The notes under the pieces are model-generated. The model worked only from the letters and a program-made list of their open reading frames with translations. It was not told where the DNA came from and made no database searches. Of a DNA stretch of 15,772 nucleotides, positions 1-5,836 are shown in pieces. Each line of letters opens with the position of its first letter. The stretch's first letter is position 1. Both the position numbers and the translations under genes were made by a program. This stretch comes from Gammaproteobacteria bacterium (GTDB taxonomy: Bacteria > Pseudomonadota > Gammaproteobacteria > DSM-16500): positions 1 to 15,772 of the forward strand of contig JAJONP010000033.1 in assembly GCA_021323555.1 (NCBI GenBank), read 5' to 3'.

Positions 1-150
1 TTTTTGAGTCATCATTTTTAAAAATAAGAACGATAGCTAAACTTGTAGGTGTGTATAAACAAACTGAAAGTCTTCTAGAAAACAGCTTCTTGCTCAGACA
101 TCTGAAGCATCTGCTTCTACTAAAATAGTTTTTTAACCTTCAAAAGCTTT

Positions 151-270
151 TTATTTTCCTGCCACGGTAAATTCCAATTCTTGAAAGACTTTGTTACATG
201 CCTGTAGATGTATTTTTTCACTATCAAATAACGCTCCATCAAAATCAAAAATGATGGCTTTGAATTTCAC
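151..270 (-). pseudogene. HAD-superfamily phosphatase, N-terminal fragment
   Basis: A GTG-started frame of 39 codons begins with IIFDFDGALFDSEK, the nucleophile motif I (DxDG) that opens the HAD hydrolase fold. It continues with the first cap helix expected of beta-phosphoglucomutase-like HAD proteins. It then stops at TAA after residue 39, whereas this family normally has 200 or more residues. The next 150 bases to the window edge contain no recognisable HAD sequence in any frame, so the rest appears deleted or degraded. The GTG overlaps the TGA of a preceding 40-codon frame (267-389), a junction typical of coupled operon genes. The family call rests on motif I and its flank; function in this form is very unlikely. 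Confidence 0.6.
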
Positions 271-389
271 AGCTTAAACGCCTCGTTATTTTTATTAATT
301 GTATATTTGATAAAGTGCAGCGCTTTATCTCTTTTATTTGTTTCCTGATTATAGTTCCAAGCAACAGCTTGCTCAATTAATTTTTCCAA
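267..389 (-). other. Coding-like 40-codon frame between membrane protein and HAD fragment
   Basis: This frame lies directly after the TAA of the 368-residue membrane protein and in the same reading frame. It runs 40 codons before a TGA that overlaps the GTG of the HAD fragment. The translation is charged and non-repetitive (it includes RDKALHFIKYTIN) and looks like real protein, but there is no ATG; a TTG follows the preceding stop directly. It could be the surviving 3' end of a gene that once preceded the HAD gene, or a read-through extension of the membrane protein cut off by a nonsense mutation. I do not recognise a family. Confidence 0.3.
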
Positions 390-1496
390 TTACAGATTAC
401 AGATTTTTCCTATTTGCATATCTACCAGAGAGGATCTGTTTCTTATAGCCTCGCTCGTATAAGAATTTATTATTGCAGAAATATCTGAGTGTATATTGGT
501 ATGCTTAGTAACTTGGTTACTCAAATCACTCTTCATATCAGGTCGTTCAAGCACAAAATCGCTCTTCAAGAATTTCTTGAAAAGCCCTTGAGAGTTATCA
601 GCAAAGTTTCTAATATCGTTGCGAATAGCTTCATGTTTGCTGGGTGGCTTAAAAAATAAGAAATTGCGAACGGAAGCATGCACACTAGTATAAGTTTCTA
701 AATGGTTAGCTATAATGGCCCAGCCTGCGCCTAATAAAACATTTATACCCTGCAATACCATGCAATAGGATATAAAGAAAGGAAGAGGCAAAAAAAACGC
801 TACACATAAAGGTATTATAAGAGATAGAAGAGCTATTCCCTTGTAGATAAAGCCGGTGTCATCAAGAAAAGATAATAAATTATTTCCAACTATCCATAAA
901 CCGAGTGTCGGAGCCCCCGTCAAACCTATAAGGGCGCCTAGGAAACCTCCCACTACCACATTGATGAGTAATTCTGCTATTAAACCACACAATAAAGGAA
1001 TAATAGTTTCTCCAACACCGATAGGTCTATGAAGCAGGGAAGCCAAGCTTTCTAGTATGTCTTCCAAGATTGGTTTTTTATCCGTAATTTTTTCCGAAAA
1101 CACATGAAATGCATTCATCAATTGGTTTAAATCTTCGATACTTTTAATTTGGTTAGCATCGATTGCTTCAGTAGAACACGTTATCACTTGTTTTTCCAAG
1201 GTTAGAAGAAAGTTTGCCGTTGACGGATATAAATTGCGCAGAAAGGATTGATCTGCAGATGCTGATCTATCAAGTGGTTCTCTAGATAATTGTTCTTGGT
1301 ATCTTTCGATCAGTTCTAATAAATGCCTATCTCTTTGGTTTTCTGTGCTTGTTTCTTTTTGTGCATCATTAATGATCAGGTCAATAATAGTCTTGATAAT
1401 ATGATTAATATCACGTCTTAACTGCTCTAGGGATTCCTGATTTTCAGTTATTAAATCAGATAAAGACTTTCGATTTAACATTTTTTCTTTTTCCAT
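390..1496 (-). CDS. Multi-pass membrane protein of unknown function, 368 aa
   Basis: I do not recognise the family. The first 150 residues are polar and mostly helical, rich in Glu, Asp, Gln and Lys, with a heptad-like stretch near 20-70. A hydrophobic block follows at about 164-200 and another at about 219-262. Both have the length and Gly/Ala/Leu composition of paired membrane helices, joined by a short polar turn. About 105 polar residues follow the membrane part. There is no signal peptide. A soluble N-terminus, a central double hairpin and a soluble C-terminus are common in proteins that intracellular Legionellales deliver into host membranes, so a secreted effector is possible, but no specific export signal is visible. 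The start is uncertain: ATG 1496 has no clear ribosome-binding site, and a second Met lies five codons later. The gene stands alone, facing away from abiEi. Confidence 0.6.
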   Translation of the reverse strand: MEKEKMLNRKSLSDLITENQESLEQLRRDINHIIKTIIDLIINDAQKETSTENQRDRHLLELIERYQEQLSREPLDRSASADQSFLRNLYPSTANFLLTLEKQVITCSTEAIDANQIKSIEDLNQLMNAFHVFSEKITDKKPILEDILESLASLLHRPIGVGETIIPLLCGLIAELLINVVVGGFLGALIGLTGAPTLGLWIVGNNLLSFLDDTGFIYKGIALLSLIIPLCVAFFLPLPFFISYCMVLQGINVLLGAGWAIIANHLETYTSVHASVRNFLFFKPPSKHEAIRNDIRNFADNSQGLFKKFLKSDFVLERPDMKSDLSNQVTKHTNIHSDISAIINSYTSEAIRNRSSLVDMQIGKICNL

Positions 1497-1551
1497 CGTT
1501 TATACATGGAAATTCTATTTATCTAAAATTTCTATAATTTTTGATTTTACT

Positions 1552-1601
1552 ATGCCGGCGAGACGAATCCAACACTCAACCTACTGATTACGAATACGTA
1601 C
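1552..1601 (-). pseudogene. Degenerate 3' half of a tRNA-Thr gene (possible attachment-site remnant)
   Basis: Read on the minus strand, this stretch contains GTAATCAGTAGGTT (3' part of a threonine-type anticodon arm plus variable loop). Next comes a T-arm-like segment GTTGGATTCGTC and then CGCCGGCA, the 3' acceptor strand that would pair with a GCCGGC 5' end. These elements have the order and spacing of a bacterial tRNA-Thr. No D-arm or 5' acceptor strand is present, the conserved T-loop C is G, the T-stem is weakened and CCA is replaced. It is therefore not a functional tRNA. A fragment starting at the anticodon loop is what integrative elements often leave as an att repeat. The match is by eye. 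Confidence 0.5.
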
Positions 1602-1729
1602 AGCGATTTTTAAATCATTTAATAATCAGCTAGTTATAAAGCACAACGGCTACGAAAGCGGGCATTATAGCACCTATTTTCGTTTTAAATAACCCTAATC
1701 CGGTGCAGAATTGGTTAGGTGGTGTTGTA

Positions 1730-1759
1730 TTGGCAAATAAGTTAATTAACGGATATAAT
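1730..1759 (+). promoter_or_regulatory. Sigma70-type promoter of abiEi
   Basis: TTGGCA (1730-1735) and a perfect TATAAT (1754-1759) are separated by 18 bases, about 45 bases upstream of the abiEi ATG. A transcript would start near 1766, at the edge of the inner palindrome. Confidence 0.6.
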
Positions 1760-1792
1760 CTTATTAATCCCCTATTTTAGGGGATAAATCCG
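1750..1792. promoter_or_regulatory. Nested inverted repeats, likely AbiEi operator
   Basis: An inner perfect inverted repeat has arms ATCCCCTA (1767-1774) and TAGGGGAT (1778-1785) around TTT. It is enclosed by an outer pair, CGGAT (1750-1754) and ATCCG (1788-1792). The outer left arm overlaps the -10 box and the inner arms cover the expected transcription start. AbiEi-family antitoxins are known to repress their own promoter by binding inverted repeats, so an operator role is a good inference. A hairpin in the leader is the alternative. Confidence 0.6.
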
Positions 1793-1804
1793 ATTGGAGC
1801 CGTT

Positions 1805-2596
1805 ATGAATTTTAATGATGCTATTGATGAAATTTCAATGAGTGGTAAATGCACTTTCAGCATACCGCATATCCAACACATTATAAAAAAATCGCCTAAG
1901 GCAATTTATTCTTCTATTGAACATCTAGTTGCTAAAAATAAATTAGCGAGTCCTGCCAAGGGATTTTATGTTATCGTTCCACCTGAATATCAGGTACTAG
2001 GCTGTCTGCCAGCAGAACATTTTATTCCCTATTTAATGGAATATTGGCAATGCCCTTATTATACAGGGTTACTCACTGCTGCAAGCTATCAAGGAGCTAC
2101 TCATCAAGCGGTGCAAGCTTTCCAAGTGATGATTCAAGGACGTGGCAGACCTGAAATTTTATGCGGAAAGGTAAGAATCCGTTTCATTGTTAATCGACAT
2201 TTGTCTAAAACTCCTGTACAAAGCATCTCTACCGCTAAAAGCATGCTCAAGGTATCCACTCCTGAAGGTACTGCAATGGACTTACTCAACTATCCTCAAC
2301 AATCGGGTGGATTAAATCATATCGCCACCATTCTTGCAGAACTTCAGGAAAGCATGAAGCCAGATCAGTTGCTTGCTCTTACTGAAAGGCAATCTACTAT
2401 CGCATGGAAACAACGATTGGGATACCTATTAGAAGTAGTAGGCGCTACTGAATTAGCAGATGTGTTGAAAAAAAATTTAGCGCAACAAAAACGAGTGGAT
2501 TATGTTCTACTGATGCCAGGCATAGAAATATCAAATGCAGGACGGAATGTAACTTGGAAAATTATTGAAAATGCAACCGTAGAGAGTGATATATGA
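1805..2596 (+). CDS. abiEi: Type IV toxin-antitoxin system antitoxin AbiEi
   Basis: The 263-residue product matches the AbiEi family in length and layout. An N-terminal winged helix-turn-helix covers roughly residues 15-60 (IPHIQHIIKKSPKAIYSSI, then a basic turn and KGFYVIVPPEY). A C-terminal domain (about 90-263) carries the family's tyrosine-rich start (PYYTGLLTAASYQGA) and the segment STPEGTAMDLLNYP. In studied AbiE systems this protein represses its own operon and counteracts the nucleotidyltransferase toxin AbiEii. A GGAG Shine-Dalgarno lies six bases before the ATG, and a promoter and palindromic operator lie just upstream. The stop overlaps the ATG of abiEii in an ATGA, the normal coupling in this operon. 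The oddity is that the toxin gene is broken, so the antitoxin survives without its cognate toxin. Confidence 0.88.
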   Translation: MNFNDAIDEISMSGKCTFSIPHIQHIIKKSPKAIYSSIEHLVAKNKLASPAKGFYVIVPPEYQVLGCLPAEHFIPYLMEYWQCPYYTGLLTAASYQGATHQAVQAFQVMIQGRGRPEILCGKVRIRFIVNRHLSKTPVQSISTAKSMLKVSTPEGTAMDLLNYPQQSGGLNHIATILAELQESMKPDQLLALTERQSTIAWKQRLGYLLEVVGATELADVLKKNLAQQKRVDYVLLMPGIEISNAGRNVTWKIIENATVESDI

Positions 2597-2790
2597 TTCC
2601 TGAATATTGTATAACTGAATGGCGCCAACGAGTTCCATGGGTAGCAGACTATCAAGTCGAACAGAACCGGATCATCAGTCGCGGTTGATTTGCTTGCTGA
2701 TAGCAGCGAGTGGTCGTTTGATCGTGCCTATGAATTGGTTAAAGATAAGTTAATTTTTTATTGCCAGGTGAACCATGGAAAATGAAATAA
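2593..2790 (+). pseudogene. abiEii: AbiEii/AbiGii-family nucleotidyltransferase toxin, internally deleted remnant
   Basis: Starting in an ATGA overlap with abiEi, 31 codons encode the characteristic AbiEii N-terminus (MIPEYCITEWRQRVPW, then a DYQVEQ-like segment and IISR) before TGA at 2686. About one base out of frame, 2684 onward encodes a C-terminal-like segment (SSEWSFDRAYELVKDKL). A further shift in the T-run at about 2754-2759 restores an LPGEPWKMK end with TAA at 2788-2790. The whole middle, including the nucleotidyltransferase active site, is missing: under 70 codons remain where the family has about 300. The toxin must be inactive. The N-terminal identification is firm; the C-terminal one is from memory of the family ending. 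Confidence 0.75.
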
Positions 2791-2810
2791 CCTATCCAAA
2801 AGGAAAAATA

Positions 2811-3137
2811 ATGTTTGCTGCAATATACTGAGCTTATTTGGTGCCTGGAACTGAAATGGAATATAAAAAACAATGGAATAAAATAGCCAATTACTTTATG
2901 ACACGTTGTGGAGCATTAGGTCCATGCTTACACAAAACAGAAAAGGGTTTTTAGCTTGCTTATTCTCGATGGCCAGATAAAGCTACAAGAGATGCCTCAT
3001 GGCCTGGTGAAAATCCGCTACCAGAAATACTACCTGAAGAGTTTTGTACTGTACAGAGTGTTAGGATAGAATGCAGCAAGTGATTAGAAGATGCTTCATC
3101 TAAAAAGCCACTGTTAATTGTGAGTAATATAAAATGA
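2811..3137 (+). pseudogene. Antibiotic-biosynthesis-monooxygenase-like protein with three in-frame stops
   Basis: An ATG with an AGG Shine-Dalgarno (2801-2803) opens a 108-codon frame that stays in register to a TGA at 3135-3137. Three stops interrupt it: TGA 2829-2831, TAG 2952-2954 and TGA 3081-3083. Between them the translation is convincingly that of a small ABM/dimeric ferredoxin-like-fold protein (AYLVPGTEMEYKKQWNKI, CGALGPCLHKTEKG, then AYSRWPDKATRDASWP). The first two stops fall where relatives would be expected to have Arg (CGA) and Trp (TGG), both explained by single G:C to A:T changes. Its terminal TGA overlaps the ATG of the next gene (ATGA), so the two were probably translationally coupled. 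Family assignment is from memory; pseudogene status is directly visible. Confidence 0.75.
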
Positions 3138-3559
3138 CTAATCAAAGCGTTGAATATGAAACGGCTTCTCCGCTCAGCCTTGTTTCGGCACGGGTTTATA
3201 TTGAATCACTTGATTTGAATTACATTATTGAGTTTATGTGTTCTCAGCGCTATCCATTGCCGCGTTGGAACTTGCCAGACGCAGCACATTGTTGTCAACT
3301 CTATAAGAACTTCCTAATTTTGCTTAAAAAACATGATTCAGAATTCTTAGTGCCAACGCGTGAGGTCGATGAATTTTGGCATAATCATATCTTATATACG
3401 AGAAATTATTATTTTGATTCGATGGTCATTTTTGGGCGCTATCTTCATCATGACCCTGCTTCTCCTAATGACGATCCTGAGTTCTTGGCAAAACACTACT
3501 TAAAAACTAAGCAGTATTATCTTGAAGAATTTAAGCAAGCGCTGGAGACGGCTTATTAG
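3134..3559 (+). CDS. Glycine-rich-domain-containing-protein-like (GRDP-like) protein
   Basis: The 141-residue product has the hallmark motifs of the GRDP-like family, first described in plants and present in bacteria: VDEFWHNHILYTRNY at about 78-92 and the FGRYLHHDP segment at 100-108. The conserved Asp79, Trp82, His83, His85, His105, His106 and Asp107 suggest a metal site or a structural histidine cluster, but no biochemical role is established that I know of. The start overlaps the stop of the monooxygenase-like pseudogene (ATGA), so the two once formed a coupled pair. No signal peptide or membrane segment is visible. The Gly/Cys-rich tail that accompanies this domain in longer relatives is absent here, but a Gly/Cys-rich N-terminus occurs in the convergent neighbour at 3720-4313. 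Confidence 0.7.
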   Translation: MTNQSVEYETASPLSLVSARVYIESLDLNYIIEFMCSQRYPLPRWNLPDAAHCCQLYKNFLILLKKHDSEFLVPTREVDEFWHNHILYTRNYYFDSMVIFGRYLHHDPASPNDDPEFLAKHYLKTKQYYLEEFKQALETAY

Positions 3560-3612
3560 GAAAATACAGCTTGGTGCTGCTATACATCATATTGTATGTG
3601 CATGTCCCTCCG

Positions 3613-3738
3613 TAAATGTTCACACCCTAATAGGCAAAGTCCGTATTTGGCCAATCTCGTGAGAAAATTTTATAAAATTTTCTCACGACCTTGGCTCAAA
3701 TCCGAACTTTTTTGAATATTCAAGAACTCTGTGAACGC
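3613..3738 (+). repeat. Dispersed near-palindromic repeat, copy A (full length)
   Basis: The element begins GTAAATGTTCACACCC and ends CTCTGTGAAC, so GTTCACA (3618-3624) and TGTGAAC (3730-3736) form terminal inverted repeats. Its centre, 3658-3687, is a perfect 30-base palindrome (CGTGAGAAAATTTTA and its complement). Beyond this the left CCGTATTTGGCCAA matches the complement of the right TTGGCTCAAATCCG, so the whole unit can fold into one long imperfect hairpin. It lies between two convergent genes and could end transcription from both sides. Its right end supplies the last codons and the stop of the gene at 3720-4313. Confidence 0.8.
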
Positions 3739-4313
3739 ATATGTCCTTTCCTTAGCAAGGCTTCTTTTGGAGAATCGTTTTCTTCTTTGCTATCCCTTCT
3801 TCTATTAAGTAAGCTTGAAGGATGCGCGGATAATCTGTTTGCTGCTTCGCTGGCAATGTCCAAATCCGCTGCCAAAAAAAGCTGCCCATCTTGCAAAAGG
3901 GTGTATAGCCTTTTTGATGAAAAGCCTTTAAAATTTTTTATATTAGATTCTTGTATATGTTTTTCCCACATTTCAAACCGTTGGGCCGAGCGGTTATTAC
4001 TTCTAATAATATTCAAGCATTCATCGATAAAATTTGATCTACGATCAATTTCAGTATAATCATATTGTCCCAAACAATTTTTTTCATTTGATCTTGCCGA
4101 AAGGTAGTCGCCAAGATTTTTGATAAATTGTTTTAAAGCGCTTTCAGGAAGCCGATTGGCTAGGTCATCTGCTTTTTTTACTGTATTTTCGGCTGCTGTT
4201 AAAATCGCGCGCTTCCTTTCTCTCGCCTCTCGTTCTTTCCATGATTCCGAATAGCTATAACTACTACAATTGCCGCCGCCACCGCACCCACCACCACCAC
4301 ATTCACTCGACAT
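3720..4313 (-). CDS. Hypothetical protein with Gly/Cys-rich N-terminus, 197 aa
   Basis: I do not recognise the family. The N-terminus is striking: MSSECGGGGCGGGGNCSSYS, three Cys spaced among Gly runs. A highly charged helical region follows (about 25-55, many Glu/Arg/Lys), then a mixed polar helical body to about 165 and a basic, Ser-rich tail. No signal peptide or membrane helix is present, so it is probably cytoplasmic or a secreted effector. The start is well supported by a GGAG Shine-Dalgarno seven bases upstream. The last residues (MRSQSS) and the stop are encoded inside repeat copy A, so the original C-terminus was probably replaced when the repeat arrived. Gly/Cys-rich segments like this one occur in GRDP-related proteins, and a GRDP-like gene converges on it from the left. 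Confidence 0.6.
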   Translation of the reverse strand: MSSECGGGGCGGGGNCSSYSYSESWKEREARERKRAILTAAENTVKKADDLANRLPESALKQFIKNLGDYLSARSNEKNCLGQYDYTEIDRRSNFIDECLNIIRSNNRSAQRFEMWEKHIQESNIKNFKGFSSKRLYTLLQDGQLFLAADLDIASEAANRLSAHPSSLLNRRRDSKEENDSPKEALLRKGHMRSQSS

Positions 4314-4444
4314 GTTATTTCTCCATTTATAAAATAAGAACTAAAAAAAAGATTAAAGATTTTCGTATTTTACACGAGGAGAGTTATTTTTCTATAGGAA
4401 ATATGCGTAATTTTTATAAAGAGTGACAGAGCCGTTACCTACAA

Positions 4445-4490
4445 TGTCCTAATATTAAGTTTTGCACGCTCAAAAGCTCTCTGAACAATT
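4445..4490 (+). repeat. Dispersed repeat, internally deleted fragment
   Basis: TTTTGCACGCTCAAAAGCTC followed by TCTGAACAATT matches the right end of copies A and C (TTTTTGCATGCTCAAAAG, GTGAACAATT). A possible trace of the left end (TGTCCTAATA) directly precedes it. The core palindrome is missing. It lies just beyond the 3' end of the NlpC/P60 gene. Confidence 0.5.
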
Positions 4491-4516
4491 ACCTTATATG
4501 AGGTCGGATTCTACCG

Positions 4517-5221
4517 TTATAATGTTACCTTATGCGTAATCCTATTAAGGTCGCTTCTTGAAGTATGATGGAGGCATGTTAAAAAAGGGATGCAGCTATA
4601 CCCTAGAAATCGACTGGAAGAATTGCGCGGAGGTAATTGAAAGTCAAATACACTGACTCCATATATTTTATTTCCATTGTAACTGCGTCCATTACTTGAG
4701 CCGAACATTAAGTGTTTTCCTTTTTTATTTTTACCTAAATACAACATCACATGCGTAATAGGGGGCTCTCGAGAAGTCTCATAGGTGCCGCTCCAAAATA
4801 ATAAATCGCCTGGCTGAAGATTTTCAAATTCAAATGAGTTAAAGTCGTGGCTATTGACAGCGTAAAATTTACCTTTTTGCCATGCCCATTGATATATTTG
4901 ATTTGCTTGGCGGAGTTTGAGATCAGGTAGAAATGATTTTAAGACATAAGAAATAACGCCTGAACAATCCATCCCTCCTTTTTTGGGATCATCCGAGCCG
5001 TATAAATAAGTTAAATTTTTTCGTGTAAGACTGTATGTTTTAGCAATCAGCTCTTTTACAATAGGCAAGTACTTTTCATGATTAACTAATTGCTCAAGAG
5101 AAAGAGATTGCACACCACAGGTAGATGTTTCTGCTAAAATAGGTTTTCCATACAAACTTATCGTGATGATAAACAGTATTAAATTTAATTTATTTAATTT
5201 ATTTAATTTATTTAATTTCAT
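4517..5221 (-). CDS. Exported NlpC/P60-family cysteine peptidase
   Basis: The 234-residue product starts with a Sec signal peptide: a basic N-region, the hydrophobic run LILFIITISLYG and a probable cleavage after ILA at about residue 30. The mature part has the NlpC/P60 fold markers. These are YLYGSDDPKKGGMDCSGVI with catalytic Cys86, the LQPGDLLFW strand at about 135-143, and ITHVMLYLG with catalytic His157 and a third polar residue near His170. Such enzymes cleave peptide bonds in peptidoglycan stems in the periplasm. The N-region is a KLN tripeptide repeated four times by a 9-base DNA repeat. The gene starts 48 bases after the cupin gene on the same strand, so the two exported proteins are probably co-transcribed. 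The last 20 residues (LHHTSRSDLN onward) look like an unstructured tail. Confidence 0.8.
   Translation of the reverse strand: MKLNKLNKLNKLNLILFIITISLYGKPILAETSTCGVQSLSLEQLVNHEKYLPIVKELIAKTYSLTRKNLTYLYGSDDPKKGGMDCSGVISYVLKSFLPDLKLRQANQIYQWAWQKGKFYAVNSHDFNSFEFENLQPGDLLFWSGTYETSREPPITHVMLYLGKNKKGKHLMFGSSNGRSYNGNKIYGVSVFDFQLPPRNSSSRFLGYSCIPFLTCLHHTSRSDLNRITHKVTL
5181..5218 (-). repeat. 9-base tandem repeat in the signal-peptide coding region
   Basis: The unit AAATTAAAT (coding strand) repeats about four times and encodes KLN-KLN-KLN-KLN in the N-region of the NlpC/P60 signal peptide. The unit is a multiple of three, so copy-number changes would alter only the length of the N-region and keep the frame. 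Confidence 0.85.
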
Positions 5222-5269
5222 TAATTCTCTAAAAAAATAGCCGTATTATCGTGTAAAAATACTTTGCCA

Positions 5270-5734
5270 TTAGGGCAGAATCGTATTATTAAGCTGTTGA
5301 TGGTTCTTATTATATTCAAGCCCATGAGGCCCAATGCCATGAATTTGGATAATGGTTTCTGCATCTGTCCAGCCATAGTGTGGCAATAGAGCAGGAATTT
5401 TAATAAAACTGCCTGGGGGCAATACCACACTGTTTTTGGTATTCTTTTGGTTGCCAATGCCTAAATAATAAGTACCTGACAAGATAGTATAATACTGATC
5501 AATAGGATGGCTATGGATTGGCATAGAATAATGAGGCGGTAATTTTACCCGTACTACAAAAGTATTTTGGCTGTACGGGTTCCCATCGATAATAGCTATC
5601 TTTGCTCCTGCAGGCATACCCGAAATTTGTTGCCAATTTAATGAAGAAGTTAAAAACACATGCGGAGCTAAGCTAGCATATGCCACATTAATTGCTAATC
5701 CTATGGCCATTAAATATCGGAATAAACTTATCAT
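5270..5734 (-). CDS. Exported cupin-domain protein
   Basis: A single conserved beta-barrel cupin of about 154 residues carries the metal-binding motif 1, PIHSHPIDQYYTILSG (about 73-88: His75, His77, Gln81 where Glu is usual). Motif 2 contains PPGSFIKIPALLPH (about 107-120: His120). A hydrophobic N-terminus ending in VAYA at about residue 21 is a plausible Sec signal peptide, so the protein probably acts in the periplasm; its substrate cannot be told. Two ATGs are adjacent. GAGG lies only two bases from the first (5737) but five from the second, so I prefer 5734. It precedes the NlpC/P60 gene on the same strand. A fragment of the dispersed repeat lies upstream, in the gap to the four-helix membrane protein. 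Confidence 0.75.
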   Translation of the reverse strand: MISLFRYLMAIGLAINVAYASLAPHVFLTSSLNWQQISGMPAGAKIAIIDGNPYSQNTFVVRVKLPPHYSMPIHSHPIDQYYTILSGTYYLGIGNQKNTKNSVVLPPGSFIKIPALLPHYGWTDAETIIQIHGIGPHGLEYNKNHQQLNNTILP

Positions 5735-5793
5735 CATTACCTCTTTTAATTATTTTCTGTTATTGGGCACTTGTTAAGATATGCCTTTATCCA

Positions 5794-5826
5794 AGGTAAA
5801 TGTTCACACCCTAAAAAGCAAAGTTT
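5794..5826 (+). repeat. Dispersed repeat, left-end fragment (copy B)
   Basis: GGTAAATGTTCACACCCTAA followed by AAGCAAAGT matches the left end of copies A and D almost base for base and then stops. It lies just beyond the 3' end of the four-helix membrane protein gene (5837-6472). Confidence 0.65.
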
Positions 5827-5836
5827 GATTTTTATT

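Larger units (their letters stand above)
1497..1804. other. Intergenic region between divergent genes
   Basis: About 300 bases separate the minus-strand membrane protein from plus-strand abiEi. Contents that can be supported are the tRNA-Thr-like fragment near 1552-1601, the abiEi promoter at 1730-1759 and the nested palindromes at 1750-1792. The rest is AT-rich with no coding frame that I can support. Confidence 0.6.

Noticed and set aside
2811..3137. Stop-codon recoding (TGA or TAG read as an amino acid) in the monooxygenase-like frame
   Set aside because: Both TGA and TAG occur, at positions expected to be different amino acids, and the intact genes nearby use TGA and TAG as normal stops.
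2960..3145. 61-codon open frame on the minus strand
   Set aside because: It is the antisense of the monooxygenase-like pseudogene, whose sense translation matches a protein family.
3691..4059. 122-codon open frame on the plus strand
   Set aside because: It starts inside repeat copy A and is antisense to the Gly/Cys-rich protein gene, which has a good Shine-Dalgarno.
5221..5457. 78-codon minus-strand frame ending at the NlpC/P60 start
   Set aside because: It lies inside the cupin gene in another frame; the cupin motifs support the other reading.
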